From CAYNRE01 sp964399535 (lineage in GTDB: Bacteria > Planctomycetota > Planctomycetia > Pirellulales > CAYNRE01): 64,000 nucleotides of DNA. The stretch spans positions 62,001 through 126,000 of the forward strand of contig CAYNRE010000074.1 in assembly GCA_964399535.1 (NCBI GenBank), written 5' to 3'. Shown piece after piece: positions 53,335 through 62,021 of this stretch. The notes beneath the pieces are model-generated. The model made no database searches. It worked only from the letters and a program-made list of their open reading frames with translations, and was not told the DNA's origin. A program made the translations under genes and the position numbers. Position 1 is the stretch's first letter. Each line of letters begins with the position of its first letter.

Positions 53335-53793
53335 TCAATCCACCGGCACGTCTTTCCAGCCGTGCCGACGGACCATGTCCTGCAGCAGGTTGAACAGCTT
53401 GGTTTTTTCATTGGGCCTGAGGTGTCCGAAAAATTCGCGATCGTTCTCGTCGGCCAGCCGGGCCAAGGCGGGCACCAGCCGCTTGCCCGCGGCCGTGAGT
53501 TCGACGGTTTGATAGCGCCGGTCCTCGTCCGAAACCGAGCGCACTACCAGCTTTTTGCGACAAAGCCTTTCGAGAAGCTTGGAAACCGCCGCTCGCGTCA
53601 GGCCGACCGACTCGGCGAGCTGGCTCGGGCAGACCACCCCCGCGTCCCACATTTCCCGCACAAGAACCCACTCGGCGACCGTAACCCCGTGAGCCTCGAT
53701 CTTCCGCGCGAACGCGTGGGAGACATGGTTTGAGACGAATCGCAGCCAGTAGCCTGCGTGGTCTTCCAGGATGCTCGGTTTCTTCCTCCCCAT
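53335..53793 (-). CDS. MarR-family transcriptional regulator
   Basis: A 152-residue winged-helix dimer of the MarR type: helix 1 (L-R-F-V-S-N-H-V-S-H-A-F), W-V-L-V-R-E-M-W, recognition region L-A-E-S-V-G-L-T-R-A-A-V-S-K-L-L-E-R-L, and wing V-V-R-S-V-S-D-E-D-R-R-Y-Q-T-V. MarR proteins lose DNA affinity on binding phenolic or other small molecules. A near-perfect 22-base palindrome lies 10 bases upstream of the ATG and is a good autoregulatory operator. Confidence 0.9.
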   Translation of the reverse strand: MGRKKPSILEDHAGYWLRFVSNHVSHAFARKIEAHGVTVAEWVLVREMWDAGVVCPSQLAESVGLTRAAVSKLLERLCRKKLVVRSVSDEDRRYQTVELTAAGKRLVPALARLADENDREFFGHLRPNEKTKLFNLLQDMVRRHGWKDVPVD

Positions 53794-53802
53794 TTGGCTG
53801 CC

Positions 53803-53824
53803 TATAGTTTCCTAGGAAAGTATA
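53803..53824. promoter_or_regulatory. MarR operator palindrome
   Basis: TATAGTTTCCT-AGGAAAGTATA: the two 11-base halves are inverted copies with one mismatched position (the fifth). It overlaps the expected promoter of the leftward marR-DUF1398 operon. Confidence 0.75.
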
Positions 53825-54498
53825 ACGGTTGCTCCAGAGGACGTCGATCGCGCGGTGCCCAGGGCAGGTTGGACCTCGAGGCGAGCGAGTCGAGATTGTC
53901 ATTATCGTGACTTCCTCTCGCCTACCGAAAACGGCCGCTTGCCGTATGCTTCGCCGCTCAGGATTCCAGCGAGAACAGCTTCAACGGCCCTCTCGTCACC
54001 CCTACTGAATGTCGCCGCCGCCCCCACGGACAGCGGCGGGGTTGGCTTGGTTTTCCGGCAAGCCACGCACGCGAGTAGAGTTCTTGAGGTTTTCCTGGGC
54101 TGCGCGGAGGCGCGAAGGCTCAGAATCGGTCGTGCAAAGCTGGAAACTGGCCGCGGCGTGGCACCGTACTCTCAGGGCACCGCCGCCTGGAAGGTCGCCG
54201 CCAGACCGGTTTTCGCTGGCTACCTCGTTCGAAAACCACGGGGGCCGCCAAGGATCGATTAGCGACCCCCGCAGAGTCTGCTGCCCCAGCAATTCGAATT
54301 GACCCAACAGCGAGCACCATTGGCCGTGGAGCCGACGTGATCTCGCGGGCGATTCAAGCACTCACTTCTAGCCCGGGTTCGCGCCTGGCATTCGATCGGT
54401 TTGGCACATGGATTGCACCCGGAGGGGCTAGTGCGGGGAAGGATTTCCAAACGAAACCGATTCCCTTCGACCTGACCCGCCCAGGGGGGGCTGAGATC
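53825..54498. other. gene-poor region between marR and the acetolactate-decarboxylase-like gene
   Basis: Several open frames of 100-135 codons cross these 674 bases on both strands, but none shows domain motifs, a good start or consistent codon bias. I call nothing here. Confidence 0.4.
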
Positions 54499-55275
54499 AT
54501 GAGCGTCGCAAGATGTGTGTGTCTGTCCGGGGCCTTGTTCGCAACGCAGGCGTTTGCGCTTTCGGGGGTGCGGGCGGGCGAGCAGACCCGACTGCCGGGC
54601 ACCATCGTCCGATTCGGAACGATGCACGAAGCGATCGGCCAACAACATCATCAGGGTCGGGCGACGTTTGCCGAACTGCTGAAGCAGCCACACTTTTTTG
54701 CCGTTGCGGCCCTGGAAGGGCTGCGCGGCGAAGCGACGGTCGTGGATGGTCAGCTCACGGTAACCAGGGTCGACGCCCAAGGACGCCTGTTGCCCGTGAC
54801 CGATCCCAACGGCGAACTGCAGGCCACCTTGCTCGTTGGGGGCTACGTCGATTCGTGGTCGGAACATGTTGTGCCCCAAGACGTTCCGGCCGACAAGTTC
54901 GACGACTATATCGCCGAGGTAGCTGGGCAGTCGGGTATCGACCTCAGTCAGCCGCTGGTCTTCACCCTGGAGGGAACCTTTCAACACCTCAAGCTGCATG
55001 TCATCAACGGCGCGTGCCCTCTGCACGCACGCTTGAAGCAGCTCGATTTGGCCGCGGAAGAGCGGCCCTTCGAGGCGGAGTTTGGCGAAATCGATGGTAC
55101 GGTCGTTGGCATTTTCGCCAAGGACGCCGTCGGTAAGCTGACGCATCCGGCAACGTCAACGCATAACCATCTCGTGTTCACCGATCCTGCGTCACAGTCC
55201 AGAGCCACCGGCCACATCGAACAAGCCGGCATCGGCAAGGGCAGTGTATTGCGGTTTCCGAAGGCAAGGCAGTAG
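54499..55275 (+). CDS. secreted alpha-acetolactate decarboxylase-like protein
   Basis: The 258-residue protein has a signal peptide (about 1-27). The mature part resembles acetolactate decarboxylase: an N-terminal region with G-T-M-H-E-A-I, the core G-E-A-T-V-V-D-G-Q-L, and candidate zinc ligands T-H-N-H (two His) plus G-H-I-E-Q about 17 residues later, matching the H-x-H...H site. The enzyme converts acetolactate to acetoin; secreted forms exist in Brevibacillus. The family has diverged here, so catalytic activity is uncertain. A DsrE-family gene follows on the same strand after 196 bases. Confidence 0.7.
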   Translation: MSVARCVCLSGALFATQAFALSGVRAGEQTRLPGTIVRFGTMHEAIGQQHHQGRATFAELLKQPHFFAVAALEGLRGEATVVDGQLTVTRVDAQGRLLPVTDPNGELQATLLVGGYVDSWSEHVVPQDVPADKFDDYIAEVAGQSGIDLSQPLVFTLEGTFQHLKLHVINGACPLHARLKQLDLAAEERPFEAEFGEIDGTVVGIFAKDAVGKLTHPATSTHNHLVFTDPASQSRATGHIEQAGIGKGSVLRFPKARQ

Positions 55276-55471
55276 CGGTGTGCGACCTGCGCCCAGGAGT
55301 GCACAGATTCGCGCGCTTGGCACATTTTTGACAGCGGACCAGTTCGCGGCTCGTTCGTACTGGTCGGGGGAAACTCGGCTCGCGCCGACCCCCCGACCGC
55401 CGAGCGGTTGCCTGCGGGTTTCGCGCGGGGAAAGAGCAAATTCGTTTCTGACCAACAGGGAGCATCGTCCG

Positions 55472-55927
55472 ATGAAGACACCACTTTTCGCAATGGCAGT
55501 TGGCGTTGGCTTGCTGGGCTCGATTGTCGCGTCGATCGGCAACCTAAGCGCCGCGAATCCGTCCGAGGCCAAACCCGTTGTTGTGCATCTGTCTAAGTTC
55601 ACCAATGATTTACACGCCGTTTCCATGGCCCTCAAACTTGGAACTGGCATGCAGGAGAAAGGGGCGTCGGTGGCGCTATTCCTGGACCTCGACGCCGTGC
55701 GGCTCGTCGACCAGCGGCAGCCGCTCGACCTGGTTTGGGGCCACGGTAAGCCTGTCGGCGAGCTCTACGATAAGTTCGTCAAGGCGGGCGGCAAGACCCT
55801 TGTGTGTCCTCACTGCGCGCATGCAGTCGGATTGGCCCAGGAGAATCTCCGGCCCCAAGCCGAGATTGCAGCAGAGGGCCAAGTGGTCGACGTGATGTTG
55901 AACGCGGACAAAATTCTGGACTACTAA
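55472..55927 (+). CDS. exported DsrE-family protein
   Basis: The 151-residue protein has a signal peptide or N-terminal anchor (about 1-27) and a DsrE/DsrF-like fold with the alternating pattern V-V-V-H-L-S-K-F-T-N-D-L-H-A-V-S-M-A-L. It carries C-P-H-C (about 113-116), the likely redox or metal-binding site. DsrE-like proteins move sulfur in sulfur-oxidation and tRNA-thiolation pathways, and exported versions are less understood. The ATG at 55472 directly precedes the signal sequence. A terminator hairpin lies about 165 bases downstream. Confidence 0.82.
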   Translation: MKTPLFAMAVGVGLLGSIVASIGNLSAANPSEAKPVVVHLSKFTNDLHAVSMALKLGTGMQEKGASVALFLDLDAVRLVDQRQPLDLVWGHGKPVGELYDKFVKAGGKTLVCPHCAHAVGLAQENLRPQAEIAAEGQVVDVMLNADKILDY

Positions 55928-56266
55928 TAGGGCCTAAGGCTCGCCAAAGCGGTCGGTGCAACGACCGCCCGCCCGGGTCCGAGTTACCTCGCGGCTGCCC
56001 GAAGCACAAACGATCGCATTTCGGCCCGGAGTTCCAGGCCGAAAGAACACGTTGGGCTTTCCAGAGCCGCGACACGCCGTTTCGCAAGAAGCCCTTCGGC
56101 ACCGGGCCTGCCGAAGGGCTTTTCTATTGCATCGCCCCGCGCCGACCCCGCAAAGGCTTGCGCCACCCGCAGATGGTCTGGGCGGGTAGATTCCCCGCGC
56201 ATCGCTACGGTAAGCTAAGGGTCGCTGGCCCTTGTTTGCTGTGCAAACCTACCCACGCCAACCTCC
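55928..56266. other. intergenic region between the DsrE gene and the second kinase gene
   Basis: These 339 bases hold one terminator (annotated) and no convincing gene. Confidence 0.5.
56091..56123 (+). terminator. intrinsic terminator downstream of the DsrE gene
   Basis: A perfect 11-bp stem (56091-56101 with 56109-56119) and seven-base loop is followed by TTTTC. Confidence 0.75.
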
Positions 56267-57937
56267 ATGCCCCCCAATCGCCCGCCTGACGACCGAACGT
56301 TGCGGCCCGACGTGACGGTGGACTACCGCGGCCCGGCGGAGACCTCGGCGACTCCTGGGGCGACGCTGGCGGCCGCCTCGAGCGATTCATTCAAATCAGG
56401 TGCCAGCGATTCCGGTGCGGAGGCCCAGGTCGACCCGCGGCCGCGCACCCCCAAACGCATCGCGTCGTACGAGATTCTCGCGGAGATCGGCCGAGGGGGA
56501 ATGGGGGTTGTCTACAAGGCGCAAGATCCGCGGCTGAAGCGCGCGGTGGCCTTGAAAGTGATCCTCGCCGGTGGGCACGCGGGCGAGGTCGAACTGGCCC
56601 GCTTTCAAATTGAAGCCGAGGCCGTCGCGCGGCTCAGCCACCACCATTTCGTTCAGATTTACGAAGTCGGCTCGGACGAAGGTTTGCCCTTTTTGGCCCT
56701 GGAATATTGCGGCGGCGGCAGCCTTGAAGACCGGGTGGTGCGGTCGCCCCTTGCGCCGCACGACGCGGCGGAGTTAGTTGCCAAGCTTGCCGACGCCATG
56801 GAACACGCGCACCGGGCCGGGGTGATTCACCGCGACCTGAAGCCGGGCAATATCCTCTTCGACGAAAACGGCGAACCGAAGATCACCGACTTTGGCCTGG
56901 CCAAAAAGGTGGGCGAGAACGATAGCCATACTCGAACCGTGTCGGTCATGGGCAGCCTCGGCTACATGTCGCCCGAGCAGGCCAGCGGCCGCACTCGCGA
57001 GGCGACGCCGGCGGTCGATCTCTACGCCCTGGGGGCGATTCTGTACCGGCTGCTCACCGGCAAAACGCCGTTCGAGGGTTCCTCGACCGCGGAATCGCTT
57101 CAATTGGTCATCCATGGCGTTCCCGTGCCGGTGCGGCGGGTGCGCCCGGCGTGTCCGCGCGACCTGGACACGATTTGTCTGAAGTGCCTGGAGAAATCGC
57201 CTTCGGCACGCTACGGCTCCGCGGCGGAGCTGGCCGACGATTTGCGTCGCTTCCTGCGGGGCGAGCCCATTACTGCTCGCGCGGCCACGCCCCTCGAGCA
57301 ACTGGTCAGTTGGTCGCGGCGCAACCCGCTGCCGACAACCATTGCCTCGGGTGGCGTGGTGATGCTGGCGCTTCTGGCCGGCGCCATGGCCTGGACCACG
57401 TACCGCAACTACCGAACGATCGAGACCATTCAGCACCGCGACATGCGGATCCAGGCATTGCGCGGCGAAATCCTCTACCTCGATGAGCTGTTGACCAGCT
57501 CCTGCGCGCTGGCGGCGGTAACCGGGGAATCGCGCTGGGAAGATCGTTACCGAAAACACCTGCCCCAGCTCGACGCCGCGATCCGCGAGGCCATCGAACT
57601 GGTTCCCGGCGCCGAAGCCGAACTGATCGAGGTGAGCGACGCGAACGCGGCGCTGGTGCGGCTGGAAGATCGGGCGTTTGCCTTGGTTCGGCAAAGCGAG
57701 TTGGCCGGGGCCTGGCAGCTCATCAACGGCGACGAATACCGGCGCGACAAGCGCGAGTATGCCGACGGGCTGACCTCGTTCTCCAGCCGGCTGGCAGAGT
57801 ATTCCAATCGAGCGATCCAAGACGCACGCAGCGAGGCGACAGGGTTTCTCGTCGCGGCGACAGGCCTGGGGAGCCTGGTCGTGGCGATCCTGCTGGTGGG
57901 CGCCTACAGCATGCTGCGCGTGCTGCGGGCGGGCTGA
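56267..57937 (+). CDS. membrane Ser/Thr protein kinase (Hanks type)
   Basis: The 556-residue kinase has a disordered N-terminus (1-65), a complete PknB-like domain (about 67-335: G-R-G-G-M-G-V-V, V-A-L-K-V, H-R-D-L-K-P-G-N, D-F-G-L-A, S-P-E-Q), one transmembrane segment (about 362-380), an extracytoplasmic helical region (about 385-515), and a second hydrophobic segment at the very C-terminus (about 525-550). The frame stays open and GC3-rich for about 88 codons beyond the TGA at 57935, suggesting that the protein was once longer. The helical sensor between two membrane passes resembles chemoreceptor-type domains. Confidence 0.9.
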   Translation: MPPNRPPDDRTLRPDVTVDYRGPAETSATPGATLAAASSDSFKSGASDSGAEAQVDPRPRTPKRIASYEILAEIGRGGMGVVYKAQDPRLKRAVALKVILAGGHAGEVELARFQIEAEAVARLSHHHFVQIYEVGSDEGLPFLALEYCGGGSLEDRVVRSPLAPHDAAELVAKLADAMEHAHRAGVIHRDLKPGNILFDENGEPKITDFGLAKKVGENDSHTRTVSVMGSLGYMSPEQASGRTREATPAVDLYALGAILYRLLTGKTPFEGSSTAESLQLVIHGVPVPVRRVRPACPRDLDTICLKCLEKSPSARYGSAAELADDLRRFLRGEPITARAATPLEQLVSWSRRNPLPTTIASGGVVMLALLAGAMAWTTYRNYRTIETIQHRDMRIQALRGEILYLDELLTSSCALAAVTGESRWEDRYRKHLPQLDAAIREAIELVPGAEAELIEVSDANAALVRLEDRAFALVRQSELAGAWQLINGDEYRRDKREYADGLTSFSSRLAEYSNRAIQDARSEATGFLVAATGLGSLVVAILLVGAYSMLRVLRAG

Positions 57938-58452
57938 AGCCCGCTTGCGGGCGCTTCTGCTCGGGCCTCGTCGCCCCGGCGGCCACCGCTCGACCATCCG
58001 GCCGGGATTCGCGAGATTACGCGGGTGGCGCCGGCCGGTCCGGGGTTGGCCACGCCGTCGGCCGCGGCTCGCGGGGCTAGCCAGGCCCGCGGGGGTGATC
58101 TTGCCGAGGGAGCCCAGCACCTGGCCGAAATCGCCTTCGACGTGGGCGGGCAAGGCCTAAAGGCGGACCTGCGACCGACGCTTCCGCTGGTGGTTCGCTG
58201 GTAACTCTGGCGATCGTGCAACGAGCAGGGCTCGCCGTCCCTGGCCGCGGCAGCCCGTCCGACGGCGGCGTCGCGACTCCCGGGCCTGGGCAAACCTGCC
58301 AGGCCCAAGCAATCGGGGTTGTCTTCGTGTCGATTGGCCGTTCCGAGCCGAGGGTGCGGTTCGAGTGCCGCTTTCGGTGAACCATATTCGGCCGGGTGTT
58401 GTCCTGGAATCGACTGCCCGAGGCAGGATCAGACCACGGAGTGCGCCTCGCG
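57938..58452. other. region after the kinase: in-frame remnant and intergenic sequence
   Basis: From 57938 to the TAA ending near 58203, the kinase frame continues without another stop and with coding-like third positions (for example H-L-A-E-I-A-F-D-V-G-G). No start codon for a separate gene stands out. From about 58204 to 58452 I see nothing recognisable. Confidence 0.35.
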
Positions 58453-58929
58453 ATGCAAATCAGAAATCTCGAACCCGTGGACCTAGACAGCGTGGTGCAG
58501 TTGTCGCTCCGGGCCTGGGAGCCTGTTTTCGCTTCGATCGAACAGAGTCTACAGCCCGAGGTCTATCGGTGTTTTTTTCCCGATTGGCGCGAGGAGCAGA
58601 AAACCTCAGTGGAAACGGTTTGTCGCGACCCCGAGGCACACGTTTGGGTCGCGGAATCCGCAGGCCGAATCGCGGGCTTTTCGGCCGTCTATCGACGGAC
58701 ACCCACCTACGGCGAGATCTACATGATTGCGGTCGACCCCGAGTTTCAAAAGTGCCGGGTGGGCGCCCAGCTTACCGAACACTCGGTCGCTTGGATGCAG
58801 CAGCAGGGAATCCAAGTGGCCATGGTCGAGACGGGGGCCGACCCCGGCCACGGCCCCGCGCGGCGGCTGTACGAGAGCCAGGGATTTCGCCTTTGGCCGG
58901 TGGCTCGGTACTTTCGCTATCTCGCGTAG
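58453..58929 (+). CDS. GNAT-family N-acetyltransferase
   Basis: A 158-residue acetyltransferase with the GNAT order of motifs: V-W-V-A-E-S-A-G-R-I-A-G-F (strands 2-3), E-I-Y-M-I-A-V-D-P-E-F-Q-K-C-R-V-G-A-Q-L (strand 4 and acetyl-CoA loop, where Q-x-x-G-x-G/A is represented by Q-K-C-R-V-G-A) and A-R-R-L-Y-E-S-Q-G-F-R. Acceptor substrate is unknown. ATG 58453 begins at strand 1 (M-Q-I-R-N-L); GTG 58441 is an alternative. There are no clear operon partners. Confidence 0.85.
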   Translation: MQIRNLEPVDLDSVVQLSLRAWEPVFASIEQSLQPEVYRCFFPDWREEQKTSVETVCRDPEAHVWVAESAGRIAGFSAVYRRTPTYGEIYMIAVDPEFQKCRVGAQLTEHSVAWMQQQGIQVAMVETGADPGHGPARRLYESQGFRLWPVARYFRYLA

Positions 58930-58965
58930 CACCTTTGGGCCGGCCGGCACCGATCTGGAATTGCG

Positions 58966-60096
58966 CTACGGCTCCAGGTGCCAGCCGCTGGAATCGGCCA
59001 CCAGCCGGGTATGGCCCCGAAATTTCTCGTACGTCGTGCGCATCTCGTCGATGGAGTCGAAGTAGCCGACCAGGTGGGCCGCGCTAAAGGTTTCGCCGGC
59101 GCGCACGGGCCGTCCGTGAATCTCCTCGATCATCACGATGATTCCACCGGGGCGTTGGCTGCACCAGGCCTCGTACACCACGCTCGGCTGCAGCGTCAGC
59201 CCCGCCAGCCAGGGGCCATCCCGGCCGGTTTCGGGATCGCGCAGATGATAGGCTCGAATGAACTGCGCCGGCAGTTGGTGCGTGTCGCGGCGGTAGCCGT
59301 ACTTCAAGTCGGGCGGAAAGGGCGTGAAAAACTCACGGGCCGGAATTCGCACCCCCTCGGGTCCACTCAAATAGCTTAGGAAGATCTCGCTGAAAGTATC
59401 TCCCTCGACATGCCGCACGCAGCCGGGCGTGTCGTTGCGCAGAAACATCTCGGGCGAATCGTTGACGCTTTCCACCTGGTCCATCAGCAGGAAGTAGCGC
59501 ACGCCGCGGGGAAATACCACCAGTTGAGTCCAGCGCGAGCCGGGCTTGCGGCCCGGGGCGGCGTATTCAAACTGGTAGCTGGTGCGGACGGCGACGAAAT
59601 CGTCTCCCCGGATTACCTCGGGCTCGACCGGCTTCATCCGGTGGCACAATTGGGGCCCTTCCACCATGCGTTTGCGGTGGCTGGTGCCATGCGCCAGCCG
59701 CACATATTCGCGACGGTCGGGATCGGCTTCGTTGGCGTGCCACGAGTAGCGGCCGACGCCGTTGCCGTCGGAGGAGAACACCTGCTCGCCCCAGGCTTCG
59801 TCGCTGCCGGCTTCCATGAGCCAGTCGACCACCATCAGGCCGTCGCCCACTTCGCGAAAGCCGGTCGACTTATCGAGAAACGAGCCCTTCTCGATGCCGG
59901 TCATCCAGTGTTTGGGCTCGCGCTTGGGAATCACCGCTTCGAGCAGATCGGTCTCGATCTTGATACTCCGGTTGTCCTCGGTCGCCTTGGGCCAAGGGCC
60001 CGCCGAGCCAGGCTGCGCGCCGGCCATGGGGGCCGCCCCGCAAAGCGCCAGCGCCACGGCCGCCTGAATCGCGAAACAGAACCGGATATTCCTCAT
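58966..60096 (-). CDS. secreted protein of unknown function
   Basis: I do not recognise this 376-residue protein. It has a signal peptide (about 1-27, cleavage near A-G-A-Q). The mature part appears beta-rich with many aromatic residues (V-V-D-W-L-M-E-A-G, W-T-Q-L-V-V-F-P-R-G-V-R-Y-F-L-L-M-D). Repeated E/D, W and H residues suggest a carbohydrate-active beta-sandwich such as those common in planctomycetes; this is inference only. It is divergent from arsR, with 241 bases between the two starts. Confidence 0.65.
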   Translation of the reverse strand: MRNIRFCFAIQAAVALALCGAAPMAGAQPGSAGPWPKATEDNRSIKIETDLLEAVIPKREPKHWMTGIEKGSFLDKSTGFREVGDGLMVVDWLMEAGSDEAWGEQVFSSDGNGVGRYSWHANEADPDRREYVRLAHGTSHRKRMVEGPQLCHRMKPVEPEVIRGDDFVAVRTSYQFEYAAPGRKPGSRWTQLVVFPRGVRYFLLMDQVESVNDSPEMFLRNDTPGCVRHVEGDTFSEIFLSYLSGPEGVRIPAREFFTPFPPDLKYGYRRDTHQLPAQFIRAYHLRDPETGRDGPWLAGLTLQPSVVYEAWCSQRPGGIIVMIEEIHGRPVRAGETFSAAHLVGYFDSIDEMRTTYEKFRGHTRLVADSSGWHLEP

Positions 60097-60261
60097 GCTT
60101 AATCACTCCCTGCCGGGCCTGAAAACGGGGCGCCCCCGCAGCGCCGAGCCGGCAGTTTACTGCCAGCGGCTAGCAAAGTCATACGTTGCGTGCCAAGCCT
60201 CACCAAGGCGCCAGCCCCTGCCGCCGTATGCCCGCGGGGCTTGCTTTCGCGGGTAATAAAT

Positions 60262-60284
60262 CGTACATTTACGATATACGATTT
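60262..60284. promoter_or_regulatory. ArsR-type operator
   Basis: ATCGTA-CATT-TACGAT (60262-60277) is a perfect inverted repeat, followed directly by a third half-site TACGAT (60279-60284). It sits 53 bases before the arsR start, where an ArsR/SmtB dimer would block transcription. Confidence 0.65.
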
Positions 60285-60337
60285 TACGGGTCGATGATTC
60301 GAAACCAATCGAACCGCCGCCACGGAGAACCGGAACC

Positions 60338-60661
60338 TTGGCCAGCCGAAGCTGTTGTTCTAGGGAATCCGCCAGTGAATCCAAAAGTGGCCTGGCTGCC
60401 GAGCGGCGAATCGCCCAGCTCGCCAAGGCCCTGGGCCACCCTGTGCGAGTGCGCATCCTGCGGATTCTGGCCAAGCGAAAAACTTGTGTCTGTGGTCAGT
60501 TGGTCGACGAGCTGCCCGTGGCGCAATCGACCGTCTCCCAGCACCTCAAGGTGCTTAAGCAAGCCGGACTTATACAAGGCGAAATCGATGGTCCCCGGGT
60601 CTGCTACTGCGTCGATCCGGCCGCGCTCGACGAATTGAAGCAGCTCGTGGCCATGCTCTAA
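60338..60661 (+). CDS. arsR: ArsR-family metalloid-responsive repressor
   Basis: The 107-residue winged-helix repressor has the ArsR core L-A-K-A-L-G-H-P-V-R-V-R-I-L and recognition helix V-A-Q-S-T-V-S-Q-H-L-K-V-L. The metal site is C-V-C (Cys50, Cys52), as in the E-L-C-V-C-D-L arsenite-binding loop, and a second C-x-C (Cys89, Cys91) lies near the C-terminus. It starts at TTG 60338 after a GGAG. The operator upstream and arsM downstream (115 bases) make a two-gene arsenic response unit. Confidence 0.85.
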   Translation: MASRSCCSRESASESKSGLAAERRIAQLAKALGHPVRVRILRILAKRKTCVCGQLVDELPVAQSTVSQHLKVLKQAGLIQGEIDGPRVCYCVDPAALDELKQLVAML

Positions 60662-60776
60662 CGGGCGAAGCCAGCCGAATCGAAGGGGCGGCCAGCCAGG
60701 AGTTGGCCGAGCTGTCGGGGCCCAGCTCAGGGATTGAACTTGGCTTTTACTGGGGGCGAAACCGGGGAGGTGCATG

Positions 60777-61664
60777 ATGACCGAGTCACTCAAACAGGCC
60801 GTGCAACAGCGTTACGGGGCGATGGCGCGTAGCGGCCAAGGTTCGGATTCGCCCGAGGTTCGCCAGGTGGCGACGGCCTTTGGGTATAGCGACGAGCAGT
60901 TGGCCTCCATTCCCGCTTCGGCCAACCTGGGGGTCTCGTGTGGAAATCCCACCGCCCTTGCTCAATTGAAGCCCGGCGAAACGGTGCTCGACCTGGGCTG
61001 CGGAGCCGGTCTCGACGTACTGCTCGCCGCTCGACAGGTGGGCCATACGGGTCGGGCCATCGGCATTGACATGACCGCCGACATGCTTGAGCGGGCTCGT
61101 CGCGGGGCCCGGCAAATTGGCTTCGACAACGTCGAGTTTCACCAGGCCGAGATCGAAGCCCTGCCGCTCGACGATGCGAGCATCGATTGCGCGATTAGCA
61201 ATTGCGTGCTGAACCTGGTGCCCGACAAGGCCCGGGCGCTGAGCGAGATTTTTCGCGTGCTGAAGCCGGGCGGCCGCCTGGCGGTAAGCGATATTGCGCT
61301 CAAGCGGCCGCTGCCCGACGAGGTTTCCAGCAGTTTGCTGGCCTATCTGGGCTGCATCGGCGGGGCCATTCTGATCGACGAGTACCGTGGGGCCCTGACC
61401 CGGGCGGGCTTTCGCGACGTTGCGATCACCGATACGCAGGCCGATCTGACCGTCTACGCCAGCCTGGCACCCGGCCAGGTCGGTTGTTGTTCGCCGGCGG
61501 GCCAGGCCGATGCGCTCCCCGTGGTCAACGGCGGCGGTGGATGCTGCGACGGAAATGGCGCGGCGCCGTCGCTGGCCGCGCAATTGGCCGAACTGGTTAC
61601 GCGCCACGACGTGAACGAGTACGCCGCCAGCGTGAAAATCTGGGCGGTCAAGCCGCCGGAGTAG
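60777..61664 (+). CDS. arsM: arsenite methyltransferase
   Basis: ArsM methylates As(III) with SAM to less retained or volatile species. The 295-residue protein has the SAM motif V-L-D-L-G-C-G-A-G (about 70-78) and the three conserved arsenic-binding cysteines: Cys55 (V-S-C-G), Cys143 (S-N-C-V-L-N-L) and Cys193 (L-G-C-I-G). Two extra vicinal pairs, Cys237-Cys238 and Cys256-Cys257, occur in the C-terminal region, as in some ArsM proteins. ATG 60777 is preceded by GGGGAGG; another ATG lies at 60774. It is cotranscribed with arsR in all likelihood. Confidence 0.92.
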   Translation: MTESLKQAVQQRYGAMARSGQGSDSPEVRQVATAFGYSDEQLASIPASANLGVSCGNPTALAQLKPGETVLDLGCGAGLDVLLAARQVGHTGRAIGIDMTADMLERARRGARQIGFDNVEFHQAEIEALPLDDASIDCAISNCVLNLVPDKARALSEIFRVLKPGGRLAVSDIALKRPLPDEVSSSLLAYLGCIGGAILIDEYRGALTRAGFRDVAITDTQADLTVYASLAPGQVGCCSPAGQADALPVVNGGGGCCDGNGAAPSLAAQLAELVTRHDVNEYAASVKIWAVKPPE

Positions 61665-61706
61665 TGCACTCGCGGGTGTCCGGTCGGCCGGCCCGGCTCG
61701 CCCGGG

Positions 61707-62021
61707 CTAGCTGCGTCGTAGCGGCAGCAGATCTGGGAACAGGTGGTGCAGACGGTGCAGGTCGAGAATCTCACGCAGGCGGTCCTCGCGCTCGTCCCAA
61801 TCGACCTGTTTGGTCTGAAAAATGGTGAGCAACCAGTCGATGGCCTGGCGGATTTGCTCGTCCGAGGGCCGGGCGTCGTCCAAATCCTCTTGTAATTTGC
61901 GAATCCGTTGCGCCGGCTCGATCACGCCGCGCTGATAGGCGGCTTCGTCGAAATTGCGGTTGGGCGTGCAGGCCACGGCTTTCATCACCGAGCCCAGCAC
62001 CGAGGGTACGTAGTCAGTCAC
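61707..62021 (-). CDS. small hypothetical protein
   Basis: I do not recognise this 104-residue protein. It is charged and mostly helical (A-Q-R-I-R-K-L-Q-E-D-L-D-D-A and D-E-Q-I-R-Q-A-I-D-W-L-L), with no signal peptide, membrane segment or cysteine motif. The start is GTG 62021. It is convergent with arsM, separated by 42 bases. Confidence 0.6.
   Translation of the reverse strand: MTDYVPSVLGSVMKAVACTPNRNFDEAAYQRGVIEPAQRIRKLQEDLDDARPSDEQIRQAIDWLLTIFQTKQVDWDEREDRLREILDLHRLHHLFPDLLPLRRS

Noticed and set aside
54002..54361. Opposing 100-135 codon frames between marR and the decarboxylase-like gene
   Set aside because: Frames on both strands cover each other and none has recognisable features; they are expected by chance at this G+C.
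57945..58160. A separate 71-codon gene after the second kinase
   Set aside because: The Arg/Pro-rich product looks like an off-frame reading; the kinase's own frame is the more coding-like one across the same bases.
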